A stretch of DNA of 64,000 bases, taken from an alpha proteobacterium AAP38 (GTDB taxonomy: Bacteria; Pseudomonadota; Alphaproteobacteria; Azospirillales; Azospirillaceae). Under the pieces are notes generated by a model that saw only the letters and a list, made by a program, of their open reading frames with translations, did no database searches and was not told where the DNA came from. The DNA is taken from positions 146,827 through 210,826 of the forward strand of contig LJHR01000027.1 in the NCBI GenBank assembly GCA_001296005.1, read 5' to 3'. Numbering within the stretch: the first letter of the stretch is position 1; each line of letters opens with the position of its first letter. Position numbers and translations under genes: made by a program. Shown one piece after another: positions 16,528 through 25,310 of the stretch.

Positions 16528-19500
16528 TTAGAACCGGACGCGGGTACCGACGCGGAAGATACGCCCGGAGCTGCCATACTGCGTAACAGCCTCCTGGCCT
16601 TCATAGGCGTAGCGGTCGCTGGTCTGGTTGGTCAGATTAAGGCCTTCCGCCGTCACCGTGATCAGGTCGGTCAGCTTGTAGCTGATCGATGCATCGATAT
16701 TGGTGGTCGAACGGCTAAAGACGAAATCGTTGATCAGCGGGCTGTCGCACGCCGTGCCCTGCGTGGCCGGGCTGGTCGGCACCGGTGTTTGCAGGCCGGG
16801 AGCACAGGCACCAGCGGCGATGGGATAGGCCGTGCTGTAGCCCTTGCGCTGCGCCACCGAGACACGAGCGCGGAAATCGTCCGTTTCATAGTAGAGCGTG
16901 GCGTTGAAGGCGTCGGGCGACACGTTAAGGAACGGGCCCGTCGCGATGGTCGGGGCCACGGTGGCCGTGCCGGGGTCCAGGATGTATTTCAGCTTGCTCT
17001 TGATATGGGTGTAGTTGAACTGCGTGCCGAAATCGGACCAGAATTCCGGCAGGAAGGTGAAGTCCATCTGGAAGCTGGCCTCAAAACCGCGCAGCCAGCC
17101 GCCGGGTGCGTCGCGGTACTGACGGGCTGTGAACTCATATCCGGCATCCAGATAGGCCAGTTGCTGGGCATTGGTGAAACCGGCGCGGATGGCCTGGATC
17201 CCTTCTTCGTCCAGGAAGTCGGACAGCTTGGCTGAATACAGCACGGTCTGGGGGAAGCTGCTGATATCCTTGCTGAAACCAGCGATGGAGATCAGGCCAC
17301 CCGGCTGGAAATACCATTCGACGCTGGCATCGAAATTATCCGAGCGGAAAGGCTTCAGCTTGGGATTGCCGATGGTCAGCGTGGCACCCGTCGTGGCGCC
17401 GGTGTTGGGGATCGATAGGGCCGTAATGGTCGGAGAGAGGTTGCCCAGCAGCGGGCGTGCCATCACCTTGGACGCACCGAAGCGCAGCAGCACATCGTCG
17501 ATGGGCTCATACACCATGTTCAGCGAGGGCAGGATGTCGGTATATTTGTTGGAGCCTTTCAGCGGGCGCCCGGCATTGCTGTTGCCAAGGCTGTCGACCT
17601 CCGTCACAGCGATGCGGGTGCCGACATTGCCACGGAACGGGTTGCCGAACAGTTCCAGGTCCCAGTCGCCCTGCACATAGTAGCCGGTATCGCGCTCGGT
17701 TACGCTATAACGCTCGCGCCCGCCATTGCGCTTGTTGGTGATGCGCCAGTCGCCCCATTTGTTGACGCAGTTGCAGGTGAAGTCGAACAGATCGTCGAAG
17801 GCCTGGATCGAGGGCACCACAAAGCTGGTCATCGTGCCGTCCGGTACCTTCAGCCCCTGGCCGAAGTCGATAACGCGGCTGACGCTGGCGGTGGTGACGC
17901 CGGCTTCTTTCAGGGTCGGATTCAGCAGGTCGTTGTTGCGTTCATACTGGTCGGTATTGAACGTGAACTCCTTATAGTTCGCGCCAAAGCCCAGGCTGAA
18001 TTCATCCACGATCTGCCAGTCGAAGTCGATCTTGCCCTGCTTGTAGGTGTTCTTCACGAAGCGCTGATAATTGCGGATGCCGGAGAAACCTTTCACGGTT
18101 TCCCAGTTGGCCGGATCAGCAGCGTCGAACCCGAAATCGATCACCGGCATGGAACCGCCGCCGCGTTCGTCATAGACGAACAGGCCCTGGCTATCCATGC
18201 GGTTGAATTCCACCAGTAAACCCTGGCTGACATTGGTCGATTTCGACATGCCGGTAATGATCCGCATGGTGAAATCTTCGCTGAAATCATGATCCAGCTG
18301 CAATGAACCCTGGTGGAACTTGGTCACATAGTGGCTCTGGTCCGCAGCGGAACGGAAATCCACATTCCGCAGAACCAGATAATCAGCCAAGCCGTTGGTT
18401 ACATTGGCATCCAGAACGTCCACCGCAGGCCGACCGATCAACGCGCCACGAAAGGCCAGTCGATTGCTGGACGGGATGTAACCCACCGAACTGGGGTTGT
18501 TGTAATAGTCGTAGGGGTCGAGATTATAGGGGTTGGTCGAGAAGATGTTGGCATTAGTCGGGGTGGTGGTGCCCGGCACCACGGCGGCCGAACCCAGGAT
18601 CGACGTCACCCGCTGACCCGATGCGTTGAAGGCCGTGGTAAAGGCCGGCGTGGAGCCGTAAAGCTGCTGGCCGCAATCCTGCCCCGGGACCAGATCACTG
18701 CCGGCATTGGGCACGCACAGACCAGGATACAGTGCGCGGGCCGCAACAGGGGTCAGCGAATTGCTGGCGGTGTTATAGGTGGCGTTGGTGTTGTTGCGGT
18801 TCAGGCCGACGCTGGACACCTGATTGTAGGTGGACAGGTTCTCCAGCCGGGAATAGGCGCCGTCAATCGACAGCTTGGTGTCGTCATTCACCTGCCACTG
18901 ATATGCTGCGGTCAGGCCCAGCCGTTCCTGCTTCACATCCTGCTGTTCGATGGAGGCCAGGGCCGGAATGCGGACCAGACTGTCATTGAAGCGGCCCGGC
19001 GTGTTGTAGGGCGCGCCGGGATACAGCTTGGCGTAGGCCGCGGGGTCTGACCCTGTCTGATAGGCGATGGCATCGGGATTGGTGATCGCGCTGCCGAAGC
19101 TGGTGCCCACCGGAGCGGAGAAGCCGGCCCGTTGGGGATTTTCATCACCCGCCCATTGCGAGCCGCGATAGAGATAGTCGGACTGGCCCGGGCTGCGGCG
19201 GAACTGGTCGATTTCGTTCACCGATTTGGAATAGGCACCGGAAATCAGGATGCCCATCGTATTGTCGTTGAACAGGTGTGACAGAAGGCCCGCCGTGCGC
19301 GGGTTGATCTTCTTGGAGTTCTGATTGTAGCTGCCTTCCGTCGACAGCGCGTAGGTGTCCTTCTTGTAGTCGAAGGGACGGCCCGTCTGCAGGTCGATGG
19401 TGGCGCCCAGCGAGCCTTCATCCGTTTCGGCCGACGGTGACTTCTGCACCTTCAGCGACGAAAACAGCTCGGAAGCAAAGGTTGAATAGTCGAACGAACG

Positions 19501-19935
19501 CGACCGGTTCGGCGTGGAGCCGGAATCGTTGGAACCGGCGGTCGACAGTGCCTCAAGGCCGTTCAGACGGGTACGGTTGAAATCGCCACCAAGACCACGG
19601 ACGGTGATCGACCGGCCTTCACCATTGTCGCGGTCGATGGATACGCCGGGCAGGCGCTGTAAGCTTTCCGCCAGATTGTTATCGGGGAAGTCGGCAATAT
19701 CCTCGGCGTTGATCGCGTCCACCTGCTCAGTGGAGTTGCGCTTCTCGTTCAAGGCGGACCGCAGCGAGGCGCGGAAACCGGTGACAATGATTTCCTCTAG
19801 CGCACCACCGGCGGACCCCGAAGCGGCGGGGGCCGATTGCGCCGACGCAATACCGGGCATGATCAGCCCGGCAACAGCCAGGGCTAGGATGGAGCAGCCG
19901 CCCAGGCCGCGTGTCAGGTTCTGCTTCACACTCAT
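16528..19935 (-). CDS. TonB-dependent receptor (pectin/oligosaccharide uptake type)
   Basis: A 1135-residue outer-membrane receptor. Signal peptide about residues 1-32 (ending ASAQ), TonB-box region EEIIVTGFRASL near 47-58, plug domain with NLAESLQRLPGVSIDRDNGEG and ITVRGLGGDFNRTRLNGLE, then a long beta-barrel ending in an aromatic terminus (FRVGTRVRF). It belongs to the large receptor group common in Caulobacter and Xanthomonas that take up plant oligosaccharides. It follows the pectinesterase gene by 43 bases on the same strand, so is probably in that operon, and is closed by the strong terminator downstream. Confidence 0.93.
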   Translation of the reverse strand: MSVKQNLTRGLGGCSILALAVAGLIMPGIASAQSAPAASGSAGGALEEIIVTGFRASLRSALNEKRNSTEQVDAINAEDIADFPDNNLAESLQRLPGVSIDRDNGEGRSITVRGLGGDFNRTRLNGLEALSTAGSNDSGSTPNRSRSFDYSTFASELFSSLKVQKSPSAETDEGSLGATIDLQTGRPFDYKKDTYALSTEGSYNQNSKKINPRTAGLLSHLFNDNTMGILISGAYSKSVNEIDQFRRSPGQSDYLYRGSQWAGDENPQRAGFSAPVGTSFGSAITNPDAIAYQTGSDPAAYAKLYPGAPYNTPGRFNDSLVRIPALASIEQQDVKQERLGLTAAYQWQVNDDTKLSIDGAYSRLENLSTYNQVSSVGLNRNNTNATYNTASNSLTPVAARALYPGLCVPNAGSDLVPGQDCGQQLYGSTPAFTTAFNASGQRVTSILGSAAVVPGTTTPTNANIFSTNPYNLDPYDYYNNPSSVGYIPSSNRLAFRGALIGRPAVDVLDANVTNGLADYLVLRNVDFRSAADQSHYVTKFHQGSLQLDHDFSEDFTMRIITGMSKSTNVSQGLLVEFNRMDSQGLFVYDERGGGSMPVIDFGFDAADPANWETVKGFSGIRNYQRFVKNTYKQGKIDFDWQIVDEFSLGFGANYKEFTFNTDQYERNNDLLNPTLKEAGVTTASVSRVIDFGQGLKVPDGTMTSFVVPSIQAFDDLFDFTCNCVNKWGDWRITNKRNGGRERYSVTERDTGYYVQGDWDLELFGNPFRGNVGTRIAVTEVDSLGNSNAGRPLKGSNKYTDILPSLNMVYEPIDDVLLRFGASKVMARPLLGNLSPTITALSIPNTGATTGATLTIGNPKLKPFRSDNFDASVEWYFQPGGLISIAGFSKDISSFPQTVLYSAKLSDFLDEEGIQAIRAGFTNAQQLAYLDAGYEFTARQYRDAPGGWLRGFEASFQMDFTFLPEFWSDFGTQFNYTHIKSKLKYILDPGTATVAPTIATGPFLNVSPDAFNATLYYETDDFRARVSVAQRKGYSTAYPIAAGACAPGLQTPVPTSPATQGTACDSPLINDFVFSRSTTNIDASISYKLTDLITVTAEGLNLTNQTSDRYAYEGQEAVTQYGSSGRIFRVGTRVRF

Positions 19936-19978
19936 CTTCCTCTACCTCCCCTTGTCCGACGCTGGTGTTCCCGGTCTG

Positions 19979-21073
19979 TCATGCCGGTTGCCAGTCGCCC
20001 CACATGTTTGATCTGTCGAATGTCACCAGATCGGCTGTCGACAACAGGCGCCGGCTACGGCTGGCACTGCCGCTGCCCGGTCCCTGGCTGCCATACTCGA
20101 AAAGTCGCGCCTCGCCGGGTGTCAGCTCCGTACGGGTGCCGTCGCGCGTGTAGCCCATGGAGGTCCAGCCATCGGGATGGATATGCGCGTCCATCCAGCA
20201 ATCGATGAAAGCACTGGCCCCCAGCAGTTCCATGTTGCCGCCCGCCCGCCATGGACGGCCCAGATACACGGAACCGTCAGGCAGAGCCTCCTCCCGCGTC
20301 AGGCGGCATTGCCGGAAGACGAAGCCCACAGGTTGCGCCTGATGCGTGCTGGGGGCGGCCACGAAGCCTTGTATCCCGTCGCCGGGACGAAGGCGGGAGC
20401 GGATTTCGCAGTTGCGGATCAGTGCTGCGGCCCCGCCGAAGATGAAATCCACGCTGCCGGCGATCAGGCTGTCTTCCACCAGGGCGCGACCAGACCGCAG
20501 ATAAAAGCTGTCCTGATGGCCGATAATGGCCAGGTCGCGCAGCACTGACCGGTCCGCCCCAGGGCCTAGGGCCAGGGCGACCGCCTGTGCCCCATTGATG
20601 CCGTCGGCGCGCAGCGTGTTCGCGACATAATCGAAATCATTGCGGATGGACAGATGGGCAGCGGCAAAATCAGGCGCCTCAACCGTCACAGCGGAGGACC
20701 CATAGGTTCCCCAGTTGCCCTTGTCCGGCCGTTTCATGCCGGCGGCGATGGAATAGGTCAGGATTGTCCGGTCGCGGCCAGACCCCGTCAGGGTGACACG
20801 CGGCCGAGTGATCCGCAGCTTCTCCTCCCAAACGCCGGGGCCAATCTCGATATGCCAAGGCTTTGCCGGGTCGTCAGGCGCAGCGGCCAGCGCGTCGGCA
20901 ACGCTGCGAAAGGCACCGTTACGACCGTTCTTCGCCACACGCGCATGGGGCGTGTCAGCGGCGATCACAGGAAGGGGCAGGGACGCAGACAGAGCACCAC
21001 CGGCCAGGAACAGCCGGCGCGTCATGTCAAAGCGATCCCGTCCGCCATCCGCCATGGGGCAGGGCGTCAACAT
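19979..21073 (-). CDS. Pectinesterase (carbohydrate esterase family 8)
   Basis: About 364 residues. The CE8 motifs are present: GHQDSFYLRSG with the acid/base Asp, GSVDFIFGGAAAL with the nucleophile Asp, and VYLGRPWRAGG with the Arg/Trp of the active site. It removes methyl esters from homogalacturonan so that pectate lyase can act. A twin-arginine-like signal (TRRLFLAGGALSASL) lies just inside; an ATG at 21025 directly before it is a plausible alternative start. First gene of a two-gene unit with the TonB receptor; a promoter with a palindromic operator lies upstream. Confidence 0.9.
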   Translation of the reverse strand: MLTPCPMADGGRDRFDMTRRLFLAGGALSASLPLPVIAADTPHARVAKNGRNGAFRSVADALAAAPDDPAKPWHIEIGPGVWEEKLRITRPRVTLTGSGRDRTILTYSIAAGMKRPDKGNWGTYGSSAVTVEAPDFAAAHLSIRNDFDYVANTLRADGINGAQAVALALGPGADRSVLRDLAIIGHQDSFYLRSGRALVEDSLIAGSVDFIFGGAAALIRNCEIRSRLRPGDGIQGFVAAPSTHQAQPVGFVFRQCRLTREEALPDGSVYLGRPWRAGGNMELLGASAFIDCWMDAHIHPDGWTSMGYTRDGTRTELTPGEARLFEYGSQGPGSGSASRSRRLLSTADLVTFDRSNMWGDWQPA

Positions 21074-21276
21074 GATCAAGTTCCAGTTTTAAAGGCGGAT
21101 CGCGCCCACGCTAAACGGCGGCGGTCTTTGCCCTGGATCGTCGATATGTCTGGTTCATCATCTGCCTCCCCTGGTCTGTTCGACGCCGTTACCGGCGCTC
21201 AGGCGTTGTCGCCTTGTTTCAATCACGATCCATAGGCTGGTCGGATTGATATTACGAACGGAAAGTTAAATTCTAC

Positions 21277-21290
21277 TGTCACCGGTGTCA
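21277..21290. promoter_or_regulatory. Palindromic operator, TGTCACCGGTGTCA
   Basis: A 14-bp near-perfect palindrome (one mismatch) about 200 bases upstream of pectinesterase. The same core occurs at 21425-21436 and 27774-27787. On the minus strand it overlaps a TTGACA hexamer, a layout suited to repression. The symmetric form with a central CG step is typical of LacI-type (or GntR-type) operators; the cognate regulator is not identified in the window. Confidence 0.55.
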
Positions 21291-21424
21291 ACGCTGTTTT
21301 GCGTTAGCGATAACATCTGTAACCATTAAGATTCCAAGGAATGCGAGCGGCCCCCGACCAAAGTCGGAGGTAGATTATTGACCGTTATTCCTTGACTGAT
21401 CTCCCAGCAAGCTATGGCCACTGA

Positions 21425-21436
21425 CCACCGGTGTCA
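21425..21436. promoter_or_regulatory. Second operator copy, CCACCGGTGTCA
   Basis: The right arm ACCGGTGTCAA is identical to the other copies, but the left arm has one extra base, so the palindrome is imperfect. It again overlaps a minus-strand TTGACA. It lies 30 bases beyond the pectate lyase stop codon. Confidence 0.45.
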
Positions 21437-21465
21437 ATGTAAATTTCATGAGTGATAATCTATTT

Positions 21466-22779
21466 TCACTGATAACTCGGCGCGAGAGAATTCAGCCACT
21501 GTTCCAGGTTGGTGTAGCCGTTGGCACCGACCCTGGAGCCATCTGAAGGATCGTTTGGATTCAGATGATTGGCGATCTCCCAGGCGTTGGGCATGCCATC
21601 GAGATCGCTGTCGGTCCAAGGCTGGCCGGGCATCAGGGTGGGCCAGCCGCCGACCTGTGTCTGGCTATCGATCAGCGAGCCGGCGCGGTCCTTCACACTG
21701 GCCACCACATCCCGGTCGATGGCATCGCGGGAAAGGGATGTACCGGCATGGGCCAGGACCCGCTGAAAGGCGCTGGGAGCAGGGTCCGGTGTCAGTGGGG
21801 CCATGTCCACCAGCGGCGCATCGCGGCGGATGCCGACCCTGGCATCGACCAGCGACCATGGATCGGTCGGGATGGTGCCATTCATGCTGTTGCCAGCGAA
21901 ATACAGGCGCGCATTGGGGTTCGCCTCTTCAAAGGCGAGCTTCCCCTGTGAATTCGGGCCTGGAATGTAGGTATTGTCGATGAAATCATAGCTGACGATG
22001 GAGGCCTTGACCCCCTGATCGGCGTTATAACCCGATGCCTTTCCACCCCAGTTGTAAAAGACATTGGAATGGAATTGATAGGACGGGCCGATATTGTCCA
22101 CCGGTGGCATCTGCGTGTTGCCAGGGCGCGGCATGCGGGCGATATGGTGAGCCCAGAGATTATGGTGAAAGCTGATCTTTGCGCCATGGGAACAGCGCAA
22201 CAAGGTGCCATAACCATGCTGTCCCTTGGCATGCAGGGATTTGTTCAGTGACTGCGCAATGATCGACCATTGCACGGTAATGTCATAAGGGCCGTCCGCC
22301 ACCTGTTTGTAGGTGGAGCCGATGGACAGGCTTTCATCCACCGACCAACTGGCGGAAACATGATCGACCATGATCCGCCGCCCGCCCGTGATTTCGAACG
22401 CATCGCTTTCCACCCCCTGTTCATCGCCCAAACGGACCCGCAGGTAGCGGACAACAACATCGTCGGCATGGATGCGGAACGGCTGCCCGCGCAGGGTGAT
22501 GCCATCGCCGGGTGCCGTCTGCCCGGCGATGGTAACGCGCCCCTGGCGGACATTCAGCGGGCTTTTCAAGGTGATGGTGCCGCCAATGTCAAAGATGATG
22601 GTGCGCGGCCCCGCCGCCTCCACCGCCGCCCGCAGCGATCCGGGGCCACCATCCTCTAGGTTTGTGACCCGCAGGACAGCGCCGCCGCGCCCGCCAAGGG
22701 AGGTGGCACCCGCCCCCTCAGCACTTGGAAAAGCGGGAATGGTCGTGACAAGGGCGGCGGCAAGCAGCAGAGCCGGCAT
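21466..22779 (-). CDS. Pectate lyase-like polysaccharide lyase (PL1)
   Basis: A 437-residue secreted protein with a short signal peptide and a parallel beta-helix. DGGPGSLRAAVEAAGPRTIIFDIGGTI, VTIAGQTAPGDGITLRG, MVDHVSASWSVDESLS and FHHNLWAHHIARMPR are standard for PL1 pectate lyases, which cleave polygalacturonate by calcium-dependent beta-elimination. Near the C terminus (about 400-420) a DSDLDGMPNAWE segment resembles calcium-binding DxDxDG repeats. It starts two bases after the GH43 stop, so the GH95-CE12-GH43-PL1 genes form one operon with PL1 last. Confidence 0.88.
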   Translation of the reverse strand: MPALLLAAALVTTIPAFPSAEGAGATSLGGRGGAVLRVTNLEDGGPGSLRAAVEAAGPRTIIFDIGGTITLKSPLNVRQGRVTIAGQTAPGDGITLRGQPFRIHADDVVVRYLRVRLGDEQGVESDAFEITGGRRIMVDHVSASWSVDESLSIGSTYKQVADGPYDITVQWSIIAQSLNKSLHAKGQHGYGTLLRCSHGAKISFHHNLWAHHIARMPRPGNTQMPPVDNIGPSYQFHSNVFYNWGGKASGYNADQGVKASIVSYDFIDNTYIPGPNSQGKLAFEEANPNARLYFAGNSMNGTIPTDPWSLVDARVGIRRDAPLVDMAPLTPDPAPSAFQRVLAHAGTSLSRDAIDRDVVASVKDRAGSLIDSQTQVGGWPTLMPGQPWTDSDLDGMPNAWEIANHLNPNDPSDGSRVGANGYTNLEQWLNSLAPSYQ

Positions 22780-22781
22780 GG

Positions 22782-24416
22782 TTACAGCGCCTTGAAAGTG
22801 AGGTTGGAGAATTTGGCGGTGCCGGTACCGGCGGAGTAAATCCCCGGCCGCAGCATCAGGAAGCCGCCACGCACATTGTGGTGATAGCCCGACACTTCCA
22901 TGCCCCGATCGAACCGGTTCCAGGTTTTGCCGCCATCGCCGCTGAAATCGTAATAGACGATGTGGCGGTCATTGGTGGTGCGCAGGCGCATCTTGCGCCC
23001 ATGCGGATTGGCGGGCCTGCCGCGTTCGATGCCGTACTGATGCGTCACGAACCGCTTCTCATCGAACCCGACGCCGCAATAGAGCTTTTCATCATAGAAA
23101 AGCACCATACCGGCCACGCCGCCCGCCTCGATCTCGATATCGCATTCGAACTGGTACGAGGTGTCACCCGCCACCAGCAGCAGGGGTGAACTGTCCTTGG
23201 GCGCGGTACCGCTGGCCACTAGGCGCAAGGTGCCGTTGGCCACGCTGGCGCGCGCATCCTCGGTCGGGCCGGGTTTGAAGAAGTTCCATTTCGGGCCGAT
23301 TTGCAGGGTCTTGAAATCGTCCGACAGGGCCATGCCATGCGGCCCCTTGCGCCCACCCTTCGGCGCGGGGAGCGGCTGTGAAAGGTCACCGCCCGTCATG
23401 CGGAACCAGCCATCCGCCGTCCATTCCACCGGGTCCAGCAGCGTCTGCCGGCCCAGCGTCCAGAACCCGTTTTCGAACCCGTGATAGACGGACCACCAGT
23501 CGCCTGCCGGCCCCTCCACCAGGGTGGCGTGGCCACGCGACCACCAATATTCGTCATTGCTGACGGTACGCACGATGGGATTGTGGGGGCAATCTTCCCA
23601 GGGGCCATTGATGGATTTCGACCGCGCGGCGATGACCATATGGCCGGTCGGCGGGCCCGCCGTGCCGCCCACGGCTGTGATCATGTAGAAATATTCACCA
23701 TGCTGCGTGATCTTTGGTCCTTCCGGCGAGAAACCTTCGACGATCCAGTCGGACGGGTAACGCCAGGGGTTATAAACCTTCTCCGGTTCTCCCACGGTTG
23801 ACAGACCATCATCGGTCAGACGGATACGGCTGCCGCCCGACAGGAACAGCCAGCGCGACCCATCCTCGCCCACGGCATGGCCGGGATCGATGAAGCCGGA
23901 AAGACCCAGATATTTCGGCTCGCTCCACGGGCCTTCGATGTTGTCGGCCCAGATGACATAGGTGCCGGTCGGCGTACCCTTCACAGGGATGTAGAGGAAA
24001 AAGCGGCCATTATGCTTGGTCAGTTCCGGTGCCCACACGGACCCCAGATTCTTGGTCAGCGCCGCCGTCACCGGCTTCCAGTTCAGCAAATCCTGCGAAT
24101 GCCAGATGACCAGACCCGGATAGCTGTCGAAGGTGGAGAAGGTTATGTAATAATCCTTCCCGTCCTTCAGGATCGTGGGATCGGGATGGTCACCGGAAAA
24201 AAGCGGGTTTAGGAAACGGCCATCGCCCAGATCGGGTTTGCGTTGGTTGTCCAGGCCGCGCGCCCATTGCGGACCGCCAGGCTTGCCGGGCGGAATGCAG
24301 GCCGTGGGTGCGGAAGCGGGCGCAGCAGCCCCGGCGGTGGCGGCGGGGCCGGCGGCAAGGCCTGCACCGCCCATCAGGGCGAGACTCAGCGCGTTGCGGC
24401 GGGAGATATCGGTCAT
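22782..24416 (-). CDS. Glycoside hydrolase family 43 protein
   Basis: 544 residues with a twin-arginine signal (SRRNALSLALMGGAG). The five-bladed propeller domain (about 65-350) shows the GH43 triad: Asp in SGDHPDPTILKDG (base), Asp in GFIDPGHAV (pKa modulator) and Glu in VEGFSPEGPK (acid). A C-terminal beta-sandwich (about 365-544) is of the GH43 accessory type. The family covers arabinofuranosidases, xylosidases and galactosidases; the pectin context suggests arabinan or galactan side chains, but specificity cannot be read from sequence alone. It sits between CE12 and PL1 in the operon. Confidence 0.88.
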   Translation of the reverse strand: MTDISRRNALSLALMGGAGLAAGPAATAGAAAPASAPTACIPPGKPGGPQWARGLDNQRKPDLGDGRFLNPLFSGDHPDPTILKDGKDYYITFSTFDSYPGLVIWHSQDLLNWKPVTAALTKNLGSVWAPELTKHNGRFFLYIPVKGTPTGTYVIWADNIEGPWSEPKYLGLSGFIDPGHAVGEDGSRWLFLSGGSRIRLTDDGLSTVGEPEKVYNPWRYPSDWIVEGFSPEGPKITQHGEYFYMITAVGGTAGPPTGHMVIAARSKSINGPWEDCPHNPIVRTVSNDEYWWSRGHATLVEGPAGDWWSVYHGFENGFWTLGRQTLLDPVEWTADGWFRMTGGDLSQPLPAPKGGRKGPHGMALSDDFKTLQIGPKWNFFKPGPTEDARASVANGTLRLVASGTAPKDSSPLLLVAGDTSYQFECDIEIEAGGVAGMVLFYDEKLYCGVGFDEKRFVTHQYGIERGRPANPHGRKMRLRTTNDRHIVYYDFSGDGGKTWNRFDRGMEVSGYHHNVRGGFLMLRPGIYSAGTGTAKFSNLTFKAL

Positions 24417-24441
24417 GTTGTGTTCTCTCTCGTCGGTCGGG

Positions 24442-25296
24442 TCAGGGGATCAGGAAACGGCGAAGGGCGGGCACGGCATCCGCCAGTTCCTTTGTGACGA
24501 TGGTGGCGAAGTAATCCGCCCCTTCGCGGCCCAGATGGGTGTAATCGAAGGACAGTTTGGCCTGGCCCATCGGTTCCACCGCCGCATTATTCTGTGCCGG
24601 TGTTTGGGCGGCGGCGGCATCGCTGGGCTTGCTGGCCGGAATGGTGGTGCCGGTCAGGGCGGCGGCGGCCACCTCCGGCGGGGGCGGCATCTGGGCGAAG
24701 CGGTTGGCCTGGGTCGGGCCCATCTCCTGCACCGCCTGCCGTGAACGTGCATGCAGATCGATCAGCGGCACCTTCAGTTCGGCAGCAACCCTGCGCGTTG
24801 TCTCCGCCCAGGGGCCGAGATCGTCCTGCAAAACGCCCTCCTTGAACTGCCGTCGTGTCAGGGGGGTGACAAGGATCGGTTCCGCACCGGCGGCCCTTAT
24901 CTCCTCCACATAACGTTTCAGGTTGGCGGGGAACTCCGTCGCCAGATCGGTTGACCGGCCGGGCTTGCCCGGCTGGTCATTATGGCCGAACTGGATCAGG
25001 ACGTAGGTTTTGTCAAACCCGCCGCCCTTCACCTCCTCCATGGCGATTTCCCAGGAGCGTTCAGCCCGGTAATTGCCGGAACTGTGCCCGCCCTTGGACA
25101 GATTCACACAGGCGACGGCGGATGTGACGTGATATCCGCAGAAGCTGGGCCCCCATCCGCCCTGCACGGCAACGGTGCTGTCGCCGACCAGCACGATTTT
25201 GACCATGCGGGGGCGAGGGGTGTCCGGGGCCGGATCGGCAGCCAGAACCGGATCAGCCAGCACCAGAGATGCCAAACAGATTGCAAGTTTCTTCAT
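24442..25296 (-). CDS. Rhamnogalacturonan acetylesterase-like SGNH hydrolase (CE12)
   Basis: A 284-residue secreted esterase. The signal peptide MKKLAICLASLVLADPVLA is followed by the SGNH blocks: GDSTV (Ser nucleophile), NLSKGGHSS (Gly), FGHND (Asn) and DYTHLG (Asp/His). CE12 enzymes remove acetyl groups from rhamnogalacturonan I. An unusual Ala/Pro-rich insert (about residues 185-230) precedes the last block. The ATG at 25296 is chosen for the signal peptide; a GTG at 25314 overlaps the GH95 stop (GTGA) and would add six residues. Confidence 0.87.
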   Translation of the reverse strand: MKKLAICLASLVLADPVLAADPAPDTPRPRMVKIVLVGDSTVAVQGGWGPSFCGYHVTSAVACVNLSKGGHSSGNYRAERSWEIAMEEVKGGGFDKTYVLIQFGHNDQPGKPGRSTDLATEFPANLKRYVEEIRAAGAEPILVTPLTRRQFKEGVLQDDLGPWAETTRRVAAELKVPLIDLHARSRQAVQEMGPTQANRFAQMPPPPEVAAAALTGTTIPASKPSDAAAAQTPAQNNAAVEPMGQAKLSFDYTHLGREGADYFATIVTKELADAVPALRRFLIP

Positions 25297-25310
25297 GGCT
25301 GGCGCTATCC

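Larger units (their letters stand above)
21074..21465 (-). promoter_or_regulatory. Intergenic promoter region of the pectinesterase-receptor unit
   Basis: This 392-bp gene-free stretch separates pectate lyase from pectinesterase. Reading the minus strand, two TTGACA hexamers occur, each running directly into CCGGTG, so each possible -35 box overlaps a copy of the ACCGGTGTCA element (21277-21290 and 21425-21436). The nearer one is followed after 17 bases by TAACTT. I see no small gene here; the middle part is AT-rich compared with the coding sequence. Confidence 0.6.
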